In this document: positions 26,048-34,094 of the stretch, piece by piece
Numbering within the stretch: the first letter of the stretch is position 1
Layout of the letters: each line of letters starts with the position of its first letter
DNA from: Streptosporangiaceae bacterium
GTDB lineage: Bacteria > Actinomycetota > Actinomycetes > Streptosporangiales > Streptosporangiaceae
Length of the DNA: 34,094 bases
NCBI GenBank assembly: GCA_030038015.1
Contig: JASHPR010000444.1
Coordinates: 1 to 34,094 of the forward strand
Direction of reading: 5' to 3'
Position numbers and translations under genes: made by a program
The notes under the pieces: model-generated
Databases searched by the model: none
What the model was told of the DNA's origin: nothing
The model's input: the letters and a program-made list of their open reading frames with translations, nothing else

Positions 26048-27690
26048 ACCCACCCGTGACAGATGGTGCTGCCCGTGCGGCAGACAAGCCAGCCGTCAAG
26101 CCAGCCGGGACCCGGGCAGCCGACAAGCCCGCCGTCGGCCGGGTCGCTTTTGTCGGCGCAGGGCCCGGGGACGAGGGGCTGCTGACCGTGCGCGCCGCCG
26201 CGCTGCTGGGCGAGGCGGACCTGGTCGTGGCGGACCCTGAGCTGATGGCCCAGCTCGGCAGGCTGGTCAGCCCCGAGGCGGAGGTCGCCGACGCCGACGC
26301 TCTGGCGCAGGACCCGCGGCTGGCCGTCAAGGCGGCCAAGGCGGGCCAGCACGTGGTCCGGCTGGTTCGCGGGGACCCGTTCCTGTTCGGCCACGCCGCT
26401 GCCGAGGCAGCGGCGTGCGCGAAGGCGCGCGTGCCGTTCGAGATAGTGCCAGGGGTGCCGCCGGCAACGGCCGTGCCCGCCTACGCTGGCATCCCGCTGA
26501 CCTCCGACGCCAGCAGCGACGTGCGGATCATCCATGCCTCCGAGGTGAGCCGGGTGCAGGCCGGCCCGGGCAGCCTCGTGATCCTCGGCGCGGAGACCGG
26601 GCCCGCCGACATAGCGAAGATGCTGGTGGCGGCGGGCTGGGCGGACACCACGCCGTTCGCGCTCACCTGGGACGGCACCACCACCGACCAGCACACCGTG
26701 GTCTGCACGCTGGGGACGGTGACCGCCGACCTCAAGGCCGCCGGGGTGAGCCTGCTCACCGCCCACGGGCCCGCGGTCGCGGTGGTCGGGGAGGGTGTCG
26801 GCGCCCAGAGCGAGCTGTCGTGGTTCGAGACCAAGCCGCTCTTCGGCTGGCGGGTGCTGGTGCCGCGCACCAAGGAGCAGGCCGGCGAGGTGACGAGCCG
26901 GCTGCAGGCCTGGGGCGCGGTGCCGGAGCAGGTCCCGACGATCGCCGTCGAGCCGCCGAGGACGCCGCAGCAGATGGATCGCGCCGTGAAGGGCCTGGTG
27001 ACCGGCAGGTACCAGTGGATCGCGTTCACGTCGGTGAACGCCGTGCGCGCGGTACGGGAGAAGTTCGAGGAGTACGGCCTTGACGCGCGCGCGTTCGCCG
27101 GGATCAAGGTGGCGGCCGTCGGCGAGCACACGGCCGCGGCGCTGCGCGAGTTCGGCATCATGCCCGATCTCGTGCCGGACCGGAAGCAGTCGGCCGAGGG
27201 CCTCGCCGACGTGTGGCCGGCCTACGACGACGTGCTCGACCCGATCAACCGGGTGCTGCTGCCGCGGGCCGACATCGCCACCGAGACCCTCCTGGCCAGG
27301 CTCACCAGCCTCGGCTGGGAGGCCGAGGACGTCACCGCGTACCGGACGGTGCGCGCGGCGCCGCCGCCCGCGCCGATCCGCGAGGCGATCAAGGGCGGCG
27401 GGTTCGACGCGGTGCTGTTCACGTCGTCGTCCACGGTGCGGAACCTGATCGGGATCGCGGGCAAGCCGCATGCGGTGACGGCGATCGCGGTGATCGGGCC
27501 GGAGACGGCGAAGACCGCCGCCGAGTTCGGGCTCAGGGTGGACGTGATGGCACCGCGGCCTTCGGTCACCGCCCTGGTGGACGCGCTGGCCGACTACGGG
27601 GCGGGGCTGCGCGACGCCGCGGTCGCCGCCGGCGAGCCGGTGCGCAGGCCGAGCGAGCGACGCCGGGGGGCGCGCCGCAGGATCAGGTGA
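26044..27690 (+). CDS. hemD: Bifunctional uroporphyrinogen-III C-methyltransferase-like / uroporphyrinogen-III synthase
   Basis: SUMT-like N-terminus 'FVGAGPGDEGLLTVRAAALLGEAD', 'EIVPGVPPATAVPAYAGIPLT'; HemD C-terminus 'WIAFTSVNAVRAV', 'AVLFTSSSTVRNL'. Confidence 0.9.
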   Translation: MNPPVTDGAARAADKPAVKPAGTRAADKPAVGRVAFVGAGPGDEGLLTVRAAALLGEADLVVADPELMAQLGRLVSPEAEVADADALAQDPRLAVKAAKAGQHVVRLVRGDPFLFGHAAAEAAACAKARVPFEIVPGVPPATAVPAYAGIPLTSDASSDVRIIHASEVSRVQAGPGSLVILGAETGPADIAKMLVAAGWADTTPFALTWDGTTTDQHTVVCTLGTVTADLKAAGVSLLTAHGPAVAVVGEGVGAQSELSWFETKPLFGWRVLVPRTKEQAGEVTSRLQAWGAVPEQVPTIAVEPPRTPQQMDRAVKGLVTGRYQWIAFTSVNAVRAVREKFEEYGLDARAFAGIKVAAVGEHTAAALREFGIMPDLVPDRKQSAEGLADVWPAYDDVLDPINRVLLPRADIATETLLARLTSLGWEAEDVTAYRTVRAAPPPAPIREAIKGGGFDAVLFTSSSTVRNLIGIAGKPHAVTAIAVIGPETAKTAAEFGLRVDVMAPRPSVTALVDALADYGAGLRDAAVAAGEPVRRPSERRRGARRRIR

Positions 27691-27713
27691 CGGTCAGGTA
27701 AAGGAGAGCCCCG

Positions 27714-28703
27714 ATGGCCGCCGGATTCCCCGCTGTCCGACCGCGCAGGCTCCGCCGGACAGCCGCGCTGCGCCGCCTGGTCGCGCAGACCAGCGTCCGT
27801 CCCGCCGACCTGGTGCTGCCGCTGTTCGCGAAGGAGGGGATCAGCGAGCCGCAGCCGGTCGCCTCGATGCCCGGCGTGCTGCAGCACACCAGGGACAGCC
27901 TGCGCAAGGCCGCAGTCGAGGCGGTGAGCGCGGGGGTGGGCGGGCTCATCCTGTTCGGTGTCCCCGCGGTCAAGGACGCGCGCGGCTCGGCCGCCGACGA
28001 CCCGGCCGGCATCGTCCAGCTGGCCCTCGGCGACCTGGTCGCCGAGGTCGGTGACGAGACCGTGCTCATGGCCGACCTCTGCATGGACGAGTACACCGAC
28101 CACGGCCACTGCGGCATGCTCACGCTGTCCGGCCAGGTGGACAACGACGCGACCCTGGAGCGGTACGCGTCGATCGCGGTCGCCCAGGCGGCGGCCGGGG
28201 TCCACGTGGTCGCGCCGAGCGGGATGATGGACGGCCAGGTGGCCGCGATCAGGTCCGCGCTGGACGCTGCCGGGTTCGGCGAGGTCGCGATCTGCGCCTA
28301 CTCCGCCAAGTACGCCTCGGCGTTCTACGGGCCGTTCCGGGACGCGGCGGAGTGCGCCCCGCAGTTCGGTGACCGTGCTTCCTACCAGCAGGATCCGGCG
28401 GGCGCCGGCGAGGCGGAGGCGCTGCGCGAGGTCCAGCTCGACCTGGACGAGGGCGCGGACATCGTCATGGTCAAGCCCGCCCTCGCGTACCTGGACGTGA
28501 TCAGCCGGGTGGCCGCCGCCGTGCCGGTGCCGCTCGCCGCCTACCAGGTCAGCGGGGAGTACGCGATGGTGGAGGCGGCGGCGGCCAACGGCTGGCTGGA
28601 CCGTGACCGGGTCATCATGGAGACGCTGACCGCGATCCGCCGGGCCGGCGCGAGCATCATCCTGACCTACTGGGCCACCGAGGCCGCCCGCCGCCTGCAC
28701 TGA
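27714..28703 (+). CDS. hemB: Delta-aminolevulinic acid dehydratase (porphobilinogen synthase)
   Basis: 'RPRRLRRTAALRRLVAQTSVRPADLVLPLF', 'VAPSGMMDGQVAAIR', 'MVKPALAYLDVI', 'AYQVSGEYAM'. Confidence 0.96.
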   Translation: MAAGFPAVRPRRLRRTAALRRLVAQTSVRPADLVLPLFAKEGISEPQPVASMPGVLQHTRDSLRKAAVEAVSAGVGGLILFGVPAVKDARGSAADDPAGIVQLALGDLVAEVGDETVLMADLCMDEYTDHGHCGMLTLSGQVDNDATLERYASIAVAQAAAGVHVVAPSGMMDGQVAAIRSALDAAGFGEVAICAYSAKYASAFYGPFRDAAECAPQFGDRASYQQDPAGAGEAEALREVQLDLDEGADIVMVKPALAYLDVISRVAAAVPVPLAAYQVSGEYAMVEAAAANGWLDRDRVIMETLTAIRRAGASIILTYWATEAARRLH

Positions 28704-28734
28704 CCCGGCCCGCACCGCGCCGCATTGATGTGAA

Positions 28735-28772
28735 GGACTCCTTGCTGTTCAAACAGCAGCAGCAGGGAGTCC
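28735..28772. terminator. Strong hairpin downstream of hemB, possible U-less terminator
   Basis: GGACTCCTTGCTGTT-CAAACAGC-AGCAGCAGGGAGTCC; about 15-bp stem incl. two G-U pairs, no trailing T-run. Confidence 0.5.
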
Positions 28773-28973
28773 ACGACCCCGTTCGCCGGCTCACCCGGCG
28801 CCGAAAGCCGCCGCCCGACGCGACCGGGCCGGCCATGGTTCACCGTGCATTGGTCACTTTGCAATCACCGTTACGCAACACCTGGATCTCGTAACCGGGG
28901 CGCCCGGCGAGCCGGTGTCCGGGCCGGGCATTATCGGTGGATACAGAATGCGGGCCGGGCCGGGAGTGAGCCG

Positions 28974-29678
28974 ATGGTGGAGGCGGTACTGCGCCGGAGC
29001 CGACGCAAGGCCGTGGGGCGGATGGCGGCCGCTGCCGCCGGGTATGCCGCCATGGGCTGGCCGGTCTGCGCGGGCGCCTACCCGCCGGGCCGGCCGCACC
29101 GCCACGAGGAGATGCTCAGGGCCTGTTCCTGCGACCGGGTGGGGTGCCCCAGCCCGGGTGCGCATCCCGTCTCACCCGCCTGGCAGGTCCAGGCCACGGC
29201 GGACCTGGCCATGGTCGGGAGCTGGTGGGCGGCGCAGCCCGAGGCCAACGTCATCCTGGTCACCGGCCGGGTGTTCGACGTCCTGGACGTGCCGGCGAAT
29301 GCTGGAGCCGCGGCGCTCGCCTCGATGGAGCGGTCGGCAACCAGGCCCGGTCCCGTCGCGATCAGCGCGGGGAACCGGGCCTTGTTCTTTGTCGCCACCC
29401 GCGGGACGCCCGCCGACGAGGACGAATGGTGGCCCTGCAACCTGGACTGCGAGCCCGAGACGAACGCTGAAGTGGCCGGGCTACGCTGGCACTGCCGGAA
29501 CAGCTATGTGCTCGCGCCGCCATCCCGCGACGGCAACGCGGTGAAGGCGCACTGGCTGCGCCCGCCGGACGGCGGGCCGCTGCCGGACGGGCTCAGGCTG
29601 CTCGGTTTCCTGGCCGACGCCTGCGAGGGAATGCCTGATGACAGAGGACCGATCCGGCGAGCTGTTCGCCCGGGCTAG
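28974..29678 (+). CDS. Bifunctional DNA primase/polymerase (prim-pol) N-terminal-like protein
   Basis: '[19 protein letters not shown]...[21 protein letters not shown]...[34 protein letters not shown]'. Confidence 0.75.
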   Translation: MVEAVLRRSRRKAVGRMAAAAAGYAAMGWPVCAGAYPPGRPHRHEEMLRACSCDRVGCPSPGAHPVSPAWQVQATADLAMVGSWWAAQPEANVILVTGRVFDVLDVPANAGAAALASMERSATRPGPVAISAGNRALFFVATRGTPADEDEWWPCNLDCEPETNAEVAGLRWHCRNSYVLAPPSRDGNAVKAHWLRPPDGGPLPDGLRLLGFLADACEGMPDDRGPIRRAVRPG

Positions 29679-30933
29679 CAGGGTCACGCCCGGCGGGGTC
29701 AACTCGCCGGTGCGCGCGTTCGGATCGGTGGGCGGGACGCCCGTTTTCATGGCGTCGGGCAGCGGGCCTTACCTCACCGACGTCGACGGGCGCGACTACG
29801 TCGACCTGGTGTGCTCCTGGGGCCCGATGATCCTCGGGCATGCGCACCCCGACGTCATCGAGGCCGTGGGCCGCGCGCTGGCCAGGGGAACCTCGTTCGG
29901 CACGGTCACGCCGGGCGAGGTGGAACTGGCCGAGGAACTGGTCGCGCGCGCCCCCGTGGAGAAGGTCCGCCTGGTCAGCTCGGGCACCGAGGCGACGATG
30001 ACGGCGCTGCGCCTGGCCAGGGGCTACACCGGCCGGCGGATCGTGGTCAAGTTCGCCGGCTGCTACCACGGCCACGCCGACGCGCTGCTCGCCGCCGCCG
30101 GATCCGGCGTCGCCACCTTCGGCCTGCCCGACTCGCCAGGGGTGACCGGCGCCGCGGCCGCCGACACGCTGGTGCTGCCCTACAACGACGCCGAGGCCGT
30201 CCGCCAGGCGTTCGCGGAAAAACCGGACGAGATCGCCTGCGTGATCACCGAGGCCTGCCCGGCGAACATGGGCGTGGTGCCGCCGGCCGGCGGCTTCAAC
30301 GAGCTGCTCGCCTCGCTGTGCAGCGAGCACGGCGCGCTGCTGATCATGGATGAGGTGCTGACGGGGTTCCGGGTGACCCATTCCGGCTGGTACGGGCGCG
30401 AGGGCGTGGCCGGTGACCTGATGACGTTCGGCAAGGTGATGGGCGGCGGGCTGCCCGCGGCGGCGTTCGGCGGCCGCGCCGAGATCATGGACAGGCTGGC
30501 TCCGGCGGGCCCGGTGTACCAGGCGGGCACGCTGTCCGGGAACCCCCTCGCCACGGCCGCGGGGCTGGCCACGCTGCGGGCGTGCACCCCCGGCGTGTAC
30601 GCCCGGGTGGACCAGGCCGCCGCGGCCGTCGCGGCGCTCGCGGCGGACGCCCTGAAGGCCGAGGGCGTCCCGTTCCGGCTGCAGGAGGCCGGCAGCCTGT
30701 TCTCGGTGTTCCTCGGCGTCGCGCACCCGGTCCGCGACTTCGCGGAGGCCAGGGCCCAGTCGTCGGCCGCGTACGCCGCGTTCTTCCATGCGATGCTGAA
30801 CCGCGGCGTCTACCTGCCGCCGTCGCCGTACGAGGCCTGGTTCCTGTCGGCGGCGCACGACGACTCGGCCATCGGCCGGATCGCCGACGCGCTGCCGGCC
30901 GCCGCGCGGGCAGCCGCCCAGGCACTCGGCTGA
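29638..30933 (+). CDS. hemL: Glutamate-1-semialdehyde 2,1-aminomutase
   Basis: '[14 protein letters not shown]', '[17 protein letters not shown]', '[14 protein letters not shown]', 'MDEVLTGFR', '[17 protein letters not shown]'. Confidence 0.96.
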   Translation: MTEDRSGELFARASRVTPGGVNSPVRAFGSVGGTPVFMASGSGPYLTDVDGRDYVDLVCSWGPMILGHAHPDVIEAVGRALARGTSFGTVTPGEVELAEELVARAPVEKVRLVSSGTEATMTALRLARGYTGRRIVVKFAGCYHGHADALLAAAGSGVATFGLPDSPGVTGAAAADTLVLPYNDAEAVRQAFAEKPDEIACVITEACPANMGVVPPAGGFNELLASLCSEHGALLIMDEVLTGFRVTHSGWYGREGVAGDLMTFGKVMGGGLPAAAFGGRAEIMDRLAPAGPVYQAGTLSGNPLATAAGLATLRACTPGVYARVDQAAAAVAALAADALKAEGVPFRLQEAGSLFSVFLGVAHPVRDFAEARAQSSAAYAAFFHAMLNRGVYLPPSPYEAWFLSAAHDDSAIGRIADALPAAARAAAQALG

Positions 30934-31052
30934 ACACGCAGGCCCGCGGGGCGCCCGCCGGGCGGCGAAATAAGGCGTTATGAGAACGTTGCCGCGCGGT
31001 GCCAGGATGCCATTAGAGCCGCGCTGAGCGGCGCCCGAGAAAGGAGCCGGGC

Positions 31053-31922
31053 ATGGCCATGCGCAACGTGATCAGCACCCTCAACCACGACGGAACCGAG
31101 GTCATGGGCCCCGGCGTCCTGATGTACCACTATCCCGGCAACGACATCATGAACGGCAGCCTGCTCACGGTCGAGAGCAACCACTTCTGCGTGCTCAAGT
31201 CGCGCGGCGCCATCCTCGACGTGTACGAGACCGGCCAGTACCCCGTGCAGACCCCGCAGCGGCCGCTGCTCGGCAGCATCCAGCAGAGCTTCTACGGCGG
31301 CCAGTCCCCGTGGCAGTACGAGGCGCTGTTCGTCTCCAGGGCCAAGAGCGTGGCCAAGTCCCGCGGGCTCGCACTGTCCCGGGAGCTCGCCGAGCTCGAC
31401 TACGACGTGGACTACTACGTCCATGTGGACAGCAAGGAGGACGCGGTGAAGCTGGTGACCCACATGCCGTACGCGGGGCACGTGCTCACCACGGACGCCG
31501 TGAACGCCTACGCGGGCCCGGTCGTGGAGCAGTCGATCAACCAGCTCGTCCAGGTCACGCCGCTGGAGCAGGTGAACGAGAAGATCCACGACATCACCGA
31601 GCTCGTCCGCGGCCACCTGCAGGACTTCCTGTCGATCTACGGGATCATGCTGAACGACGTCAAGGTCCTGATGCGGCCCAAGGACGAGCGGATGCGCGAG
31701 CTGATCTCGCTGCGCGCGTTCGGGCTGTCCGAGCACGAGGCGGTGCGGTACTACGTGGCCATGAAGATGGCCGAGCACGGCCTGCTGTCCGCCCCCAACA
31801 TGGCGATCGGCGAGCCGTTCAACATCGGGATCACCGCGGCCCAGGCAGGGCCGGTGGCTGCGGCGGTGCCCGCGGCCGGCGACGGCGGCCTGGGCGCGCA
31901 GGCGGCCCGTCCCGGGGCGTGA
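31053..31922 (+). CDS. SPFH domain-containing protein
   Basis: 'VESNHFCVLKSRGAILDVYETGQYPVQTPQRPLL' and long SPFH-like region, C-terminal Ala/Gly-rich tail; SD AAAGGAG. Confidence 0.6.
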   Translation: MAMRNVISTLNHDGTEVMGPGVLMYHYPGNDIMNGSLLTVESNHFCVLKSRGAILDVYETGQYPVQTPQRPLLGSIQQSFYGGQSPWQYEALFVSRAKSVAKSRGLALSRELAELDYDVDYYVHVDSKEDAVKLVTHMPYAGHVLTTDAVNAYAGPVVEQSINQLVQVTPLEQVNEKIHDITELVRGHLQDFLSIYGIMLNDVKVLMRPKDERMRELISLRAFGLSEHEAVRYYVAMKMAEHGLLSAPNMAIGEPFNIGITAAQAGPVAAAVPAAGDGGLGAQAARPGA

Positions 31923-31923
31923 A

Positions 31924-32436
31924 GTGGCCGACGGGGTAGCCGACAAGCTGCGCAGCCTGCTCGCGTCGGACGTGTACACCGCCAAGGGCCGGCTGCGCTC
32001 CGACGACCTGCTGGTCCGCGAGCGGGTCGGGCGCGGCCTCGGCGAGGCGACCGCGCGGCTGCGGGACCTGGTCAGCCGGTGGCGGGCGGACCGGGTGCCG
32101 CCGTGCACCCGGGAGCAGCCGTTCCCGCCCGCCGAGGTGATGGAGCCGATCCGCCGGGCCGAGCGGCTGATCCGCTCGATCGACGACCTCTCGGCCGCCG
32201 TGCGCGGCCTGCCCCTGCTGAACCAGGACAAGGTCTGGGACCGGGTGCGGCAGATCGGCCTCGGCGAGCTGCTGCAGTTCGACTGGACCCTGGTCGGCGA
32301 GTCCGACGCGCTGTCGCAGGACCTCGGCTCCGTCGCCGTCCTCGACGAGGTCGATGTGGCCGCCGCCGAGGCGCGGCTGCGGACGATCCGCCAGGTGATC
32401 GCGGACCGGAGGCGCTACCTGGAGATCCTGGCCTGA
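31924..32436 (+). CDS. Hypothetical helical protein, probably co-translated with the SPFH gene
   Basis: GTG start 1 nt after SPFH stop; charged helical composition; no recognised family. Confidence 0.7.
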   Translation: MADGVADKLRSLLASDVYTAKGRLRSDDLLVRERVGRGLGEATARLRDLVSRWRADRVPPCTREQPFPPAEVMEPIRRAERLIRSIDDLSAAVRGLPLLNQDKVWDRVRQIGLGELLQFDWTLVGESDALSQDLGSVAVLDEVDVAAAEARLRTIRQVIADRRRYLEILA

Positions 32437-32564
32437 CGTCTTTTTCTTGAACGTGACGCCAGCGGGCTGGCCGCCGCGCCGGGTCGCCCTGGTTCCGGGG
32501 GCGCCCCGCGGCGCCGCCGTGGCCACCGGGGAGGCCGGGGCAGGGCCGATAAGCTTGGCGCGAC

Positions 32565-33209
32565 ATGAGCGAGGACCCGGCGGACGTCACGGTCGTGCAC
32601 GTGGTGCGCCACGGCGAGGTGGAGAACCCGCACCGCGTCCTCTACGGCAGGCTCCCGGGATACCGGCTATCGGCCGACGGCAGGGTGATGGCCAAGGCGG
32701 CTGCCGACTTCCTGGCCAGCCGGGACGTCGTGCTGCTGCGGTCGTCGCCGCTGGAGCGGGCGCTCGAGTCCGCCGAACCGATCGCCACGCAGTTTGGCCT
32801 GCCGGTGGTGACCGACGACCGGCTGATAGAGCCGTGGAACCATTTCGAGGGCATGACGTTCGGCGTCGGGGACGGCGCGCTGCGGCGGCCCCGGCACTGG
32901 CGGCACCTGTGGAACCCGTTCCGGCCCTCGTGGGGTGAGCCCTACCGCGAGATCGCCGCGAGGATGCGCGCCGCCATCGACGACGCCGCGGCCGGGGCAC
33001 GCGGGCGCGAGGCCGTCCTGGTGAGCCATCAGCTGCCGATCTGGGTGGCCCGCCGCAGCGTTGAGAGGCGGAGGCTGTGGCACGATCCGCGGCGGCGCCA
33101 GTGCGCCCTGGCCAGCGTCACCAGTTTCAGCTACCGTGGCGGCCGGCCGGCCGGGGTGAGCTACGCCGAGCCCGCGGGTGCCGGGCACGGCCAGGTGGCC
33201 GGCGCCTGA
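32565..33209 (+). CDS. Histidine phosphatase family protein (phosphoglycerate mutase-like)
   Basis: 'VVHVVRHGEVENPHRVLYGRLPGYRLSADG', 'LLRSSPLERALESAEP', 'VLVSHQLPIW'. Confidence 0.92.
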   Translation: MSEDPADVTVVHVVRHGEVENPHRVLYGRLPGYRLSADGRVMAKAAADFLASRDVVLLRSSPLERALESAEPIATQFGLPVVTDDRLIEPWNHFEGMTFGVGDGALRRPRHWRHLWNPFRPSWGEPYREIAARMRAAIDDAAAGARGREAVLVSHQLPIWVARRSVERRRLWHDPRRRQCALASVTSFSYRGGRPAGVSYAEPAGAGHGQVAGA

Positions 33210-33372
33210 TCCAGTCCGGCCCCGCTCCGCGGGCAGCATCGTCGGCACTTGCTGCTGCTCTGGCAGCTGGCGCTCTGCTGTCGTCAGGAGCGAACGCCCC
33301 ACCCGCTTCTCGCTCGTCAGAGCGGATCCGGCACAATAGGGCGCGGTACTACTGTGTGTAGGAGATCACCGA

Positions 33373-34014
33373 GTGTTCCGGCCGCCGTACTCCGCTAGCC
33401 GCGTGGCCGGCGCTGCGGCGCCGTGGGCGCGCCGTGCCGCCGCCGGCGTGCTGGTGGCTGCTGCCATGGCGCTTGGCGCCGCGGCCTGCGACGCGGGCGC
33501 GACCCCGCAGGACACCGCGGTCGGCAACGGAAGCAGCTTCGTGACCGGCAGCTACGGCACGACCGTGTTCGGGGCAGGGGCCCGCCCGGAAGCGCCCGAC
33601 GTCCGCGGCACCACACTGGCGGGCAGCAGGTTCGAGCTCTCCGCGGACAGGGGTTCCGTGGTCGTCATGAACTTCTGGGGCTCCTGGTGCACGCCCTGCC
33701 GCGAGGAGGCCCCGGCGCTGGGCACTCTCGCCCGGCAGCTGGCCGGGACCGGCGTGCGGTTCATCGGCGTGGACATCAGGGACAACCCGGCGAGCGCCGA
33801 GGCGTTCATGCGCACGTTCCGGATCACCTACCCCAGCCTCAACGACCCGAACGACGCGATCGCGCTTGACTTCAGCGGGACCGTACCGCCGGCCGGCATT
33901 CCAACTACCCTGGTCATCGACCGGAGCGGGCGGATCGCGGCGCGCATCGTGGGCCAGGTGTCGTATTCCGGGCTCAAGGCGCTGATCACTCAGGTAGCGG
34001 CGGGGCGCGGATGA
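33373..34014 (+). CDS. TlpA/ResA-type thiol-disulfide oxidoreductase, secreted/lipid-anchored
   Basis: N-terminal signal with 'LGAAAC', 'VVVMNFWGSWCTPCREEAPAL', 'PTTLVIDRSGRIAARIVG'. Confidence 0.92.
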   Translation: MFRPPYSASRVAGAAAPWARRAAAGVLVAAAMALGAAACDAGATPQDTAVGNGSSFVTGSYGTTVFGAGARPEAPDVRGTTLAGSRFELSADRGSVVVMNFWGSWCTPCREEAPALGTLARQLAGTGVRFIGVDIRDNPASAEAFMRTFRITYPSLNDPNDAIALDFSGTVPPAGIPTTLVIDRSGRIAARIVGQVSYSGLKALITQVAAGRG

Positions 34015-34094
34015 CCTGGCTGCGCACCCCGCCGGAAGCCCAGCCGGCCGGGCCGGACGCCGGCCAGGCCGGCCAGGCCGGCCGGGGCAGGGCC
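34011..34094 (+). CDS. 5' end of next gene (possibly CcdA-like, by gene order only)
   Basis: ATGA overlap with tlpA stop; MTWLRTPPEAQPAGPDAGQAGQAGRGRA..., open to window end. Confidence 0.4.
   Translation, partial: MTWLRTPPEAQPAGPDAGQAGQAGRGRA

Noticed and set aside
34055-34085. GGCCGGCCA tandem near the window end
   Set aside because: Low-complexity Ala/Gly/Gln coding at the N-terminus of the next ORF; ordinary for this GC content.
1-34094. tRNA, rRNA genes, transposases or CRISPR arrays
   Set aside because: None recognised on visual scan; a tRNAscan/Infernal run would be needed to exclude them formally.

Overview
High-GC actinobacterial chromosomal segment. It has about 25 well-supported protein genes plus several small or non-coding elements missing from the ORF track. 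Order: 5'-truncated HerA/DUF87-type ATPase; MurT-GatD (lipid II isoglutaminyl synthase); DsrE-like protein (-); lipoprotein; divergent FtsH-like membrane AAA+ zinc protease; glutaminyl-peptide cyclotransferase; MFS transporter (-); SpoIIE-type phosphatase; 49-aa membrane sORF overlapping a nitrobindin-like (FABP) gene; small accessory patch (63-aa ORF, mini GntR); ~950 bp structured non-coding interval; Fur; YgfZ-like; proline dehydrogenase; ProC; excisionase-type HTH; ribosomal mini-protein bS22; acyltransferase; HAD-IB hydrolase (-); TM/low-complexity/ABM fusion; glutaredoxin; rex-hemA-hemC-hemD-hemB; prim-pol-like protein; hemL; SPFH protein plus unknown partner; histidine phosphatase; TlpA; start of a further gene. 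The proC-HTH-bS22-acyltransferase and hem...hemL-phosphatase-TlpA order is the familiar actinobacterial arrangement. Most interesting observations: (1) two interleaved perfect inverted repeats (9 and 10 bp, A-B-A'-B') at 14092-14152; (2) a candidate minus-strand small RNA or leader at about 14330-14690 with a near-perfect SD, a 12-codon ORF and an intrinsic terminator; (3) a Rex operator overlapping the -35/spacer of a promoter that would drive a leaderless 28-codon uORF coupled by ATGA to rex, followed by three GTGA overlaps; (4) recurrent TAnnnT-N(5-9)-start leaderless architecture, in three cases with the upstream stop codon inside the -10 hexamer; (5) an FtsH-like protease with a Gly/Met-rich insertion. 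All calls were made by eye from the sequence and supplied translations; no searches were run.
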